From Dyadobacter luticola (GTDB lineage Bacteria; Bacteroidota; Bacteroidia; Cytophagales; Spirosomataceae), in NCBI RefSeq assembly GCF_005860805.1, contig NZ_VCEJ01000004.1:1364001-1428000 (forward strand): a stretch of 64,000 nt of DNA. Direction: 5' to 3'. How positions within the stretch are numbered: the first letter of the stretch is position 1; each line of letters starts with the position of its first letter. The notes beneath the pieces are model-generated. The model had not been told where the DNA came from. It made no database searches and saw only the letters and a list, made by a program, of their open reading frames with translations. Below are positions 1-9,286 of this stretch, piece after piece. The position numbers and the translations under genes are program-made.

Positions 1-1844
1 ACCAGGATTTTCCACGAAATTCCTATTTCAAGGATGTGGCTTTTCTGATGCCTTTCAAGCATTTCGAGGCGGATCAGGAATGGGTGAAAAGGGTAGCGGA
101 TAACTGGAATGTCAACTCTTTTGAGATTTTCGTCCAGCTGGCGCCGAAAACTACTTTTGCGGCGGTTTCGGATAAAATCAGGCAAGTACGTCAGAAGCAT
201 GTGCCTGAGGAGGCGAAGTCAAAGCCGGAGGTTTTTCTGAACCCGATGGACCGCTGGCATCTGTATTCGGAGTGGGAAAATGGCGTGGAGGTGCGCGGAA
301 GGATCCAGTTTGTGTGGCTTTTCGGGATCAATGGCGCATTTGTGCTGCTGCTGGCTTGTATCAATTTCATGAATTTATCCACAGCACAATCCGAAAAACG
401 GGCGAAGGAAGTTGGTATCCGCAAAGCCGTCGGCTCCGTGCGCAGCCAACTGATCGGTCAGTTTTTCAGCGAATCGTTTCTGGTAGTCGCACTGGCCTTT
501 GTGCTTTGCATGCTCGCGGTGGTGCTCGCACTACCAACATTCAATGAGGTAGCGGACAAGAGCATTGTGCTTCCGACCAACAACCCGGTTTTCTGGCTCC
601 TCACTTTGGGTTTTTGCTTGTTTACAGGACTTGTGGCGGGAAGTTACCCGGCGGTTTTTCTTTCGTCGATCCAGCCGGTGAAGATTTTAAAAGGCGCTAC
701 CGTGCGCCTGGGCCGGTTTTCATCCATGCCGCGGAAGGTATTGGTGGTGTTGCAATTCACGGTTTCGGTAACATTGATTATCGGTACGCTGATTGTTTTC
801 CGGCAGATCCAGTTTGTCCGCAACCGACCGATCGGCTACGATCGGAACGGTCTGGTGCACGTGACAATGAACACGCCGGAGGTTCAGAAAAATTACGCGA
901 TCATCAATGAAGAGCTGCTGCGCTCAGGGGCGGTTACCAGCGTGGCCGAATCGTCGAGCCCGACTACCGGCGTTTTCTCAAATGACACCCGACTGGAATG
1001 GGACGGTAAAGACCCCAACATGCCGGTCGATTTTAACATTGTGGCATGCACCCACGATTTTGGCAAAACCGTCAACTGGAAGATGAAAGAGGGCAGGGAT
1101 TTCGACCGCGCTTATTCGACGGATACGCTGGGTTTGGTCATCAACGAAAGTGCGATCAAATATATGGGTATCAAGGATCCGGTCGGTAAAGAAATCCGGT
1201 GGGGCGGTTTGAAATTTCACATTCTCGGCGTGATCAAGGACATTGTGACAGACTCACCTTTCGAGCCGGTGAAGCAAACCGTATATTTTTTGAATTACAA
1301 CTGGATGAATTACATCACGATGCGGCTGAATCCTAATGTCAGTGCAGCTGCTTCTCTGGCCAGGATCGAGCCCATTTTTAAGAGATATAACCCGGCCAGT
1401 CCCTTCCTGTACAACTTTATCAGCATTGAGCACGACAAGAAATTCAAGGCGGAGGAGCGGATCGGCAAGCTGTCGTCCTTCTTTGCGACGCTGGCGGTTT
1501 TGGTGAGCTGTCTTGGTTTGTTCGGCCTTGCTTCTTACACGGCCCAGCAGCGGAAAAAGGAGATTGGCGTCAGAAAAGTACTCGGTGCGTCTGTTGCCAA
1601 TTTATGGGCTTTGCTATCAAAAGAATTCATTTTGCTCGTCGTCATTTCCTGCGTTCTGGCCGCGCCTATCGCCTTTTATGTCCTCGACAACTGGCTGAAA
1701 GGCTATGCTTACCACGCCGAAATTCCCGCCTGGGTTTTTGCGGCGTCGGCAGGTGGGGCTCTCTTTATTACGTTACTCACCGTCAGTTTTCAGGCAATCA
1801 AAGCTGCGCTTGCCAATCCCGTGAAATCGCTTAGAAGTGAGTGA
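1..1844 (+). CDS. ABC transporter permease (MacB/FtsX type), 5' end outside window
   Basis: Inner-membrane permease of the MacB_PCD/FtsX family, which couples an ABC ATPase to extraction or export of envelope substrates. The reading frame is open from the first bases of the window; the upstream codons (DFPRNSYFKDV) align with the paralogue that follows, so about 190 N-terminal residues with the first membrane helix and part of the first periplasmic domain are missing here. A GTG at 36 is internal and not a real start. Visible parts: first FtsX domain beginning at the ACINFMNLSTAQSEKRAKEV stretch, a middle membrane helix near the FTVSVTLIIGTLIVF stretch, second periplasmic domain, and C-terminal FtsX domain with SCLGLFGLASY and a closing NPVKSLRSE. 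It lies 22 bp upstream of the next permease, which is its closest paralogue. No ATPase gene is adjacent. The substrate is unknown. Confidence 0.93.
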   Translation, partial: QDFPRNSYFKDVAFLMPFKHFEADQEWVKRVADNWNVNSFEIFVQLAPKTTFAAVSDKIRQVRQKHVPEEAKSKPEVFLNPMDRWHLYSEWENGVEVRGRIQFVWLFGINGAFVLLLACINFMNLSTAQSEKRAKEVGIRKAVGSVRSQLIGQFFSESFLVVALAFVLCMLAVVLALPTFNEVADKSIVLPTNNPVFWLLTLGFCLFTGLVAGSYPAVFLSSIQPVKILKGATVRLGRFSSMPRKVLVVLQFTVSVTLIIGTLIVFRQIQFVRNRPIGYDRNGLVHVTMNTPEVQKNYAIINEELLRSGAVTSVAESSSPTTGVFSNDTRLEWDGKDPNMPVDFNIVACTHDFGKTVNWKMKEGRDFDRAYSTDTLGLVINESAIKYMGIKDPVGKEIRWGGLKFHILGVIKDIVTDSPFEPVKQTVYFLNYNWMNYITMRLNPNVSAAASLARIEPIFKRYNPASPFLYNFISIEHDKKFKAEERIGKLSSFFATLAVLVSCLGLFGLASYTAQQRKKEIGVRKVLGASVANLWALLSKEFILLVVISCVLAAPIAFYVLDNWLKGYAYHAEIPAWVFAASAGGALFITLLTVSFQAIKAALANPVKSLRSE

Positions 1845-1866
1845 ACAAACCTAACCAACATCGACC

Positions 1867-4269
1867 ATGCTTAAAAACTACCTCAAAATCGCGTATCGGA
1901 GCCTTTTGAAAAACAAAGGTTATTCGGCTATTAACATTGGCGGCCTGGCCGTGGGTATGGCAGTAGCAATGCTCATCGGCCTCTGGGTGTACGACGAGCT
2001 GACTTACGACCGCTACCACCGGAATTACGACCGGCTAGTGCAGGTCATGCAGCACCAGCATATCAATGGTCACAAAGGCACCGAAAAGTCGGTACCGATG
2101 CCGCTGGTGGTAGAAATGAAGAACAGATATGGCAGCGATTTCAAACATCTGGCGATGGCTACCTGGCAGGGTCCGCAGATCCTGGCTTACGGCGATAAGA
2201 AGATCTCAAAATCCGGGAATTTTATGGATGCGGCCATCCCCGAAATGCTTTCCCTCGAAATGCTGCACGGCGATTATCACGCATTGAAAGAGCAGAATTC
2301 GATCATTCTTTCCGCCAGGACTGCCGAAGCGCTTTTTGGGTCGCAGCCAGCGATGGGGAAGATCATTAAAATGAATAATAAAAATGATGTGAAAGTCACG
2401 GGTGTATATCAAAACTTGCCTAATAACACTGAATTTCAAGACCTTAATTTCATCGCGCCCTGGGAGTTGTACGTGAATACCGTTTCGTGGGTGAAGCGAG
2501 CGCGGGATGAAGGCCAGTGGGATAACAACTCTTTCCAGCTTTTCGCACAGGTGGCCGACCACGTCGATATCGATAAGCTGAGTGCGAAAATAAAAAATGC
2601 GAAACTCGACAGACTTGCCAAAGATGAGCGGACTTCCAAACCGGAAATTTTCCTGCACCCGATGAGCAACTGGCACTTGCGCTCCAACTGGGTGGAAGGT
2701 GAGAACCTGGGCGGTTTTATCAAATATGTCTGGTTGTTTGCAATTGTAGGCGCTTTTGTACTCTTCCTGGCCTGCATCAATTTTATGAACCTGAGCACCG
2801 CGCGCTCCGAAAAACGGGCAAAGGAGGTGGGGATCCGCAAGGCGGTCGGCTCTTTGCGGGCGCAGCTGGTCAACCAGTTTTTCAGCGAATCTTTCCTGGT
2901 TGTTGTCATTGCTTATGCAGGCGCAGTGGTGCTGACGATCGCTTTGCTTCCCGCTTTCAATGAAATGGCCGCCAAACAAATCGAATTTCCGTGGGGCAAT
3001 CCAAGTTTCTGGCTGGCGAGTCTGGTTTTTGTATTTCTGACCGGCTTGCTCGCGGGGAGTTATCCGGCGCTTTATCTCTCTTCTTTTCAGCCTATCCGCG
3101 TTTTGAAAGGCGCATTTCGGGTAGGGAAGTTTGCGGCGGTTCCTCGTAAAGTGCTGGTAGTAATGCAGTTTACCGTTTCTATCACATTGATCATCGGCAC
3201 CGTCATTGTTTACCAGCAAATCCAGCATACCAAAAGCCGCCCGATGGGATACGACTACAATGGACTGATTATGATTGGTTTGGGTGTTCCAGAATTCACG
3301 CAGCGCTCCGAAATTATCCAGGACGATCTGAGAAATTCTGGCAGCATTTCATCCGTCGCATTATCTTCCAGCCCGCCCACTGGCGTATGGTCAAATAATG
3401 GTGGTTTCAGCTGGGAAGGCAAGAACCCGGAGTTACAGGCGGATTTTTGTACAATTTGGGTTACACCTGATTTTGGCAAAACCGTAGGCTGGAATTTCAC
3501 GGAAGGCCGCGATTTTTCAAGATCGTTTTTAACAGATTCGACGGGCCTGGTCGTCAACGAAGCGGCTGTAAAATTTATGGGAATAAAAAACCCGGTCGGT
3601 AAGATCGTGCAGTGGGGCAGCGGGAAAGACGCCGAACATTACACCATCATCGGGGTCATTAAAGATATGCTGATGGAATCGCCCTATGAGCCGGTGCGCC
3701 AGAGCTTTTATCTGATGAATAAGGATGCGTCCAACTTCATGACCATCAAGCTCAACCCCAATAAAAGCGTGCAGGAATCGCTGTCGTCGGTCGAGAAAGT
3801 TTTGAAAAAACACGTGCCCTCGGCGCCTTTTGAATACCAGTTTGTGAGTGACGATTTTGGTAAGAAATTCTCATCCGAAGAACGTATCGGCAAACTGGCC
3901 GGGATTTTTTCCGGTCTGGCGATCTTTATTTCTTGTCTCGGCTTGTTCGGCCTGGCTTCTTTCGTGGCTGAGCAGCGGATCAAGGAAATCGGGGTCCGCA
4001 AAGTCCTCGGCGCATCTATCTTGAATTTGTGGACATTAATGTCCCAGGATTTCCTGGTCCTGGTCATCATTTCGTGCGCCATCGCCAGCCCGATTGCCTA
4101 CTACTTCCTGAGCGGCTGGCTTTTAACCTATAAATACCATACAACCATTCAATGGTGGATTTTCCCCGCCGCTGCCATCTCTGCAATCCTCATCACCGTC
4201 CTGACTGTCAGCTACCAAGCCATCCGCGCCGCATTGTTGAATCCGGTGAAATCGCTGAGGAGCGAGTAA
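1867..4269 (+). CDS. ABC transporter permease (MacB/FtsX type)
   Basis: Complete 800-residue permease with duplicated architecture: membrane helix at about residues 20-42, MacB-type periplasmic domain, FtsX domain with three helices from about 285 to 410, a helix near 425-447, a second periplasmic domain, and a C-terminal FtsX domain from about 675. Family knowledge: these proteins work as dimers with a separate ATPase and move substrates by a mechanical periplasmic stroke rather than through a pore. ATG start with MLKNYLKIAYR, the standard opening of this family. It is the second gene of a four-gene tandem set and is very like the first one, especially around the FtsX signature, which points to tandem duplication. 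The substrate cannot be read from the sequence. Confidence 0.95.
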   Translation: MLKNYLKIAYRSLLKNKGYSAINIGGLAVGMAVAMLIGLWVYDELTYDRYHRNYDRLVQVMQHQHINGHKGTEKSVPMPLVVEMKNRYGSDFKHLAMATWQGPQILAYGDKKISKSGNFMDAAIPEMLSLEMLHGDYHALKEQNSIILSARTAEALFGSQPAMGKIIKMNNKNDVKVTGVYQNLPNNTEFQDLNFIAPWELYVNTVSWVKRARDEGQWDNNSFQLFAQVADHVDIDKLSAKIKNAKLDRLAKDERTSKPEIFLHPMSNWHLRSNWVEGENLGGFIKYVWLFAIVGAFVLFLACINFMNLSTARSEKRAKEVGIRKAVGSLRAQLVNQFFSESFLVVVIAYAGAVVLTIALLPAFNEMAAKQIEFPWGNPSFWLASLVFVFLTGLLAGSYPALYLSSFQPIRVLKGAFRVGKFAAVPRKVLVVMQFTVSITLIIGTVIVYQQIQHTKSRPMGYDYNGLIMIGLGVPEFTQRSEIIQDDLRNSGSISSVALSSSPPTGVWSNNGGFSWEGKNPELQADFCTIWVTPDFGKTVGWNFTEGRDFSRSFLTDSTGLVVNEAAVKFMGIKNPVGKIVQWGSGKDAEHYTIIGVIKDMLMESPYEPVRQSFYLMNKDASNFMTIKLNPNKSVQESLSSVEKVLKKHVPSAPFEYQFVSDDFGKKFSSEERIGKLAGIFSGLAIFISCLGLFGLASFVAEQRIKEIGVRKVLGASILNLWTLMSQDFLVLVIISCAIASPIAYYFLSGWLLTYKYHTTIQWWIFPAAAISAILITVLTVSYQAIRAALLNPVKSLRSE

Positions 4270-4303
4270 GGTATTACGTATACAAAAACAACTTCCGTCC
4301 CCC

Positions 4304-6717
4304 ATGCTAACCAACTACCTGAAAATCGCCTTTCGCAATCTTGCTCACAACAAGGTTTACAGCCTGATTAACATTCTAGGGCTGGCTATCGGGATTACTA
4401 CCTGTACTTTGATCACGCTTTATGTGATCGATGAAGCAGGTTATGATAAGCATTTTGCCGACTGTGACCGGATTTACAGGGTTGCTATTGAAGACAAGGA
4501 TGAGAAATGGGTGGCGCTTTCTGCACCTGTGGCCGGCGGTTTGAAAAAGGATTATCCTGAGGTAGAGCAGGTTGCGCGGCTGCTGCGAATGCCCGGCGTA
4601 GAGAAGTTTTTTTGAAATACGAGCCCAATCAAAAGAAGTTTTATGAAATCAACGGATACTATGTTGACTCCACATTCTTCCAGCTTTTTGACTACGATTT
4701 CAAGTTTGGCGAGAAAAAAACGGCCTTAAACGAGCCGAATACGATCATTCTATCAGAAGAAATTGCAGGAAAATTTTTCGGGGATGCCGATCCTGTCAAC
4801 AAAGTGATCAAGGTAATGCTGCCTTTCGCGGAGAATAGTTATACGGTTAAAGGGGTTTTTAAAGAAACCGGAAAATCGCACATTCCAGCGCGCATGTTCC
4901 TGTCTATGAACAACAATGATATAGGCGGCTGGGTGAAAAGGCAAAGCAACTGGTCGACCAACAACATTTTTCATACCTATATTAAATTCAACAAAGCGAC
5001 AAGTGCGGCGGGTTTTACCGACAAGCTGAAAGGTTTCCTCGAACGGAACGGCGGGAAAGATTTCACAACCGGCGTAAACAAAACGCTTTTTATCCAGCCT
5101 TTGCGCGACATTTACCTGCATTCCAATTTCGGGTTCGAGATCGCACCGAATGGTAATGTCCGGTATCTCTACATTTTCAGCTCCATCGCGGCATTTTTGC
5201 TGGTAATCGCCTGCATCAACTTTATGAACCTCAGTACTGCGCGTAGTGAAAAGCGCGCCAGGGAAGTGGGTTTGAGAAAAGTAATCGGCGCTGTCAGAGG
5301 CGGGCTTGTGGGTCAGTTTTTAGGTGAATCCATGATGATGAGTGTCTTTGCGCTGGTAATTTCCTTTGTGCTGATCCTGTTGATGACGCCGGTGCTCAAT
5401 GATGTAACCGGCAAAACCTTATCACTCGGCGAGCACCGGGAAATTTACGGCTGGCTTTTGGCCCTAACCCTGGGTACCGGGCTGATTTCCGGTTGCTACC
5501 CTGCATTTTATCTGTCGTCTTTTACGCCGATATCCGTTTTAAAAGGCCGCTTACAGCGCAGCCTGTCGGCCGTTTTGATCCGCAAAGGACTCGTGGTTTT
5601 TCAGTTTACCATTTCCATGGTGCTTATCCTGGGCGCTCTGCTAATCGGTCGCCAGATGGATTATCTGAGCAGTCGGAGTTTAGGTTTTAGTAAAAATCAA
5701 AAAATGGTACTGCCGCTTTTGAGCGGGGAATCCGCCTCGAACTACAAAATTTTGAAAGATGAGCTGGCAAATAATGCAGAAGTGCTTTCCGCTACCCGGG
5801 CGTCGGCTTATCCGGGTGTTGAGAATGTGCAGGATATGATGTTCTATGCCGAAGGGAAAACGGTAAACCAAAATGTCGATGTGAGTACGGTTTATGTTGA
5901 TGAAGATTACGTGAAAACGCTGGGGATCAATGTGCTGGCGGGTAGGAGTTTTGCCAAGGAATTCACTGCCGACACCAATGCGGTTGTTCTGAATGAGACG
6001 GCGGTCCGTGAACTGGGTTATGCAATAGACAATGCCGTAGGGCGCAAGATTTACTATGATTTTGACAACAAAAAAGTGACGATGAATATCATCGGGGTGG
6101 TGAAAGATTATCATTCTGAGGGACTTCAACAGGAAATCAAACCTTTGGCGCTGAGTATCGCACCGATATTCAGTTCAGCCGGTAGCTTTGTGGTTGTGGA
6201 TTTGAAAACCAGCGATTATAAAAAGGTTTTAGCCAACATGGAAAAAACCTGGACGAAGATCAATCCTAACTCACCTTTCGAATACACATTCCTCGATCAG
6301 GAATTTCAGAAAAATTATGAAAAAGAAGAGCGGACCGCGGAACTGATCAGCTACTTTGCCTTTATCGCGATTTTCATTGCCTGCCTGGGGCTTTTCCGGC
6401 TTGCCACATTCACGGCCGAGCAGCGTACCAAAGAAATCGGCATCCGCAAAGTGCTGGGCGCTTCTGTCCTGAGCATCACACAATTATTATCAGGAGATTT
6501 CCTGAAACTCGTCTGTATCTCGGTCCTCATCGCCTCGCCGCTAGCCTGGTGGGCGATGGACAAATGGCTGGACAACTTCGCCTTTAAAACCAGCATTTCC
6601 TGGCAGATTTTCCTCGCCGCCGGTTCATTGCTGATCATTATATCACTCGCCACCATAGGTTACCAGACCATCAAAGCAGCGCTGATGAACCCGGTGAGGT
6701 CGCTTAAGGGCGAGTAA
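4304..6717 (+). pseudogene. ABC transporter permease (MacB/FtsX type), broken by a one-base frameshift
   Basis: Third permease of the tandem array. The first 103 codons (4304-4615) carry the usual start MLTNYLKIAFRNL, the first membrane helix and the start of the periplasmic domain, then run into TGA at 4613-4615. The rest (701 codons, to 6717) continues in the -1 frame from about 4612 with no membrane-anchor start of its own; only a TTG is available. Joined, the two parts give about 804 residues, the family length. The break is at seven consecutive T (4607-4613); an eighth T would restore EKFFLKYEP. It can be a true mutation, a homopolymer sequencing error, or slippage-dependent expression. 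The C-terminal signature reads CLGLFRLATF instead of the usual CLGLFGLA, a Gly to Arg change that would fit relaxed selection. Confidence 0.8.
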
Positions 6718-6739
6718 CAAACAAAAACCAACTAATCTA

Positions 6740-9199
6740 ATGCTGATCAATTATCTAAAAATCGCCCTCCGCCGCCTTCGGCAGGATCGTTTTCATACTG
6801 GAATTAATGTGCTGGGCCTGGCGCTGGGTATGACCGGCTGCCTGGTGATATTTATTTTTGTTCGTTACGAGCTCAATTTCGATGCTTTTCATACCAATTC
6901 GGATCAAATCTTCCGGGTGGTGGAGCATCACCGCAAGGCTGATGGTATTCAGCATTGGCCTACCACAGCATACCCGCTCGCCGAGGCGATCCGGAATGAC
7001 ATTTCAGGCGTCGGTGTGACGCAAATTGCTGGGCCAATGGACCGGGTGATCAGTGCCACAGACAACAAAGGCAATGTGGTCCGATTTGAGGAAGACCGGG
7101 TCATGTTTGCGGATAAATATTACCTGCAAACATTCGATTTCAGCAAGGCAATGCCTCAGAGAATGTGGCTGGCGGGAAACGCCGAAAAAGCTTTTTCGCA
7201 GGATAATGCGGTGGTTTTGACGGAAAAACTGGCAGACCGATATTTTGCAGATTACGCGGGCCGGTACGACGAGATCCTGGGCAAAACCCTGATGCTCAAC
7301 AACTCTGACCATCTGACTGTTTCGGGCATTATCCGCAATCCACCGCATAATACCAACCTGCTGTTTGATATGCTGGTAAATTATGCGTTTTTCAAAGCCA
7401 GCAACCGCTATCAGGCCAACAACTGGTCGGGGAATTACCAGGGGACGGTGTATGTGACGCTGGGTGCCGGAATGTCTGTGAAAGCTTTGGAGACGCAGTT
7501 GGCGCAGTTGGAGAAAAAATATATGAACGCGGAGGACCAGCGCGACATTCAATATGTATTGCAACCGCTCCGCGAGGCGCATACCGACCCTACTTACAGT
7601 GATTTTACGGGCAGCTACCGGGTAAGCAAACAAATGTTGCTGGGGCTTTCAAGCCTCGCGGTATTCCTGATTTTGATCGCCGCATTCAATTTTATTAACC
7701 TCACCACGGCCCAGGCCAGCAAGCGGAGTAAAGAAGTAGGTGTCCGTAAATCGGTCGGGAGCAGTCAATACCAGCTTTTTGCACAGTTTATTGGTGAAAC
7801 ATGCATGATCTCCGCGCTTGCCGGGCTGATATCCCTCAGCGGCCTCGACCTGCTGCTCAACTGGCTGAACCACTCATTAACACTGATCAACCTGCAACTG
7901 CAAATGGATCTTTCGGTCTGGCTTTTTGCTGCGGGAATGGTGCTGGTTGTCGCATTGCTGGCGGGTGGTTACCCGGCCATTATTTTGTCCAGGTTTCAGC
8001 CGATCAAAGCATTAAAAAATATCAGCGACACGCCGCGCCGCGGATTTTCATTGCGCCACGGTCTGATCGTCATGCAATTTTGCATTACGTACAGCCTGAT
8101 CGTCGGGATGCTGGTGGCTTCCAGGCAAATGAATTTTTTTATGAACAAAAACCTGGGCTTTGCCAGGGACGCGGTTGTGACGATTAACGCACCGAAAAAT
8201 CAGGTACCGGGCAAAATGGACGTTTTTCGGGAGCAGCTGAAACAAAATCCTGCCGTGAAAGAGGTGAGCTTTTCTTCTGGTGCGCCCATCACCCGGAATT
8301 ATTACGGCACCAGTTTCCGTTTGCCGTCGGAAGACAGCCGCATGGACCGTCAGGCAGAAATGAAGATCGTCGATCTAAATTATCAATCACTTTTTGATCT
8401 GAAAACGGTTGCCGGCAGGTGGTTTTCTTTATCCAATGTGGTCAAAGATGGCGAAGCTTTCAATGGTTTTGTAATCAACGAAACGATGGCTAAAATGCTG
8501 GGGCTTACGCCGGAAACTGCAATTGGTAAAATTGTAAAGATCAGCGAAGGCGAAGCGCCGGTGATTGGTGTCGTGAAGGATTTTCACAATGTTTCGTTGC
8601 AGCAGGCTATCACGCCTTGCGTGCTGATGGTTTGGAACACGGGATTTTATGAACAAATCCAGGTAAGGCTGAGCGCGGCGGACGGACATTGGGCCGGCTT
8701 ACAGTCCACCTTGGGGATGGTAGAAAAAACCTGGAAACGAACATTCCCGCAGGATGTGTACGAATACACGTTTTTGAATGATTCGCTGGCGAAAGGTTAC
8801 GTGGTAGAACAGCTCGTTTTCGACGCATTCCGCATTTTTGCGCTCATTTCTATCTTCATCGCCTGCCTTGGATTACTCGGCCTCATCGCCTTCACCTCGG
8901 CCCAGCGCACCAAAGAAATCGGCGTTCGAAAAGTACTCGGAGCTTCCGTCGCCAGCATTGTGGCTTTGTTGTCTCAGGATTTCCTGAAACTCATCTTCAT
9001 TGCAATTCTTCTGGCGGCCCCCGCCGCATGGTACGCTATGCACCGCTGGCTGCAATCCTTTGAATATAAAGTCAATATTGAATGGTGGATTTTCGCGCTG
9101 GCGGCATTCCTGGCGGTAGGAATCGCCTTGCTTACGGTAAGTTATCAGAGCATCCGGGCAGCGCTGGTGAATCCGGTGAGGAGTTTGAAGAGTGAGTAA
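6740..9199 (+). CDS. ABC transporter permease (MacB/FtsX type)
   Basis: Complete 819-residue permease, fourth of the tandem set, 22 bp after the broken third gene. Domain order is the same: N-terminal helix (LGLALGMTGCLVIFIFVRY), first periplasmic domain, FtsX domain beginning around FILIAAFNFINLTTAQASKR, middle helix, second periplasmic domain, C-terminal FtsX domain with IACLGLLGLIAFTSAQRTKE and the ending NPVRSLKSE. It is more divergent from the first two copies than they are from each other. It probably shares their promoter, which is outside the window. No ATPase or membrane fusion protein accompanies the set, so the ATPase must be encoded elsewhere. Substrate unknown. Confidence 0.95.
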   Translation: MLINYLKIALRRLRQDRFHTGINVLGLALGMTGCLVIFIFVRYELNFDAFHTNSDQIFRVVEHHRKADGIQHWPTTAYPLAEAIRNDISGVGVTQIAGPMDRVISATDNKGNVVRFEEDRVMFADKYYLQTFDFSKAMPQRMWLAGNAEKAFSQDNAVVLTEKLADRYFADYAGRYDEILGKTLMLNNSDHLTVSGIIRNPPHNTNLLFDMLVNYAFFKASNRYQANNWSGNYQGTVYVTLGAGMSVKALETQLAQLEKKYMNAEDQRDIQYVLQPLREAHTDPTYSDFTGSYRVSKQMLLGLSSLAVFLILIAAFNFINLTTAQASKRSKEVGVRKSVGSSQYQLFAQFIGETCMISALAGLISLSGLDLLLNWLNHSLTLINLQLQMDLSVWLFAAGMVLVVALLAGGYPAIILSRFQPIKALKNISDTPRRGFSLRHGLIVMQFCITYSLIVGMLVASRQMNFFMNKNLGFARDAVVTINAPKNQVPGKMDVFREQLKQNPAVKEVSFSSGAPITRNYYGTSFRLPSEDSRMDRQAEMKIVDLNYQSLFDLKTVAGRWFSLSNVVKDGEAFNGFVINETMAKMLGLTPETAIGKIVKISEGEAPVIGVVKDFHNVSLQQAITPCVLMVWNTGFYEQIQVRLSAADGHWAGLQSTLGMVEKTWKRTFPQDVYEYTFLNDSLAKGYVVEQLVFDAFRIFALISIFIACLGLLGLIAFTSAQRTKEIGVRKVLGASVASIVALLSQDFLKLIFIAILLAAPAAWYAMHRWLQSFEYKVNIEWWIFALAAFLAVGIALLTVSYQSIRAALVNPVRSLKSE

Positions 9200-9286
9200 A
9201 ACCATACATTAAATTCCCTTAACCCGTCACCTTTTTTCCCGTTAACCCATTAATTTGCAGGCTCATCTTTTGCACACGTAGCCGCC

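Noticed and set aside
2206..3228. 340-residue antisense frame over the second permease
   Set aside because: The plus-strand permease has clear family motifs across the same bases; the minus frame shows no domain and is a compositional shadow.
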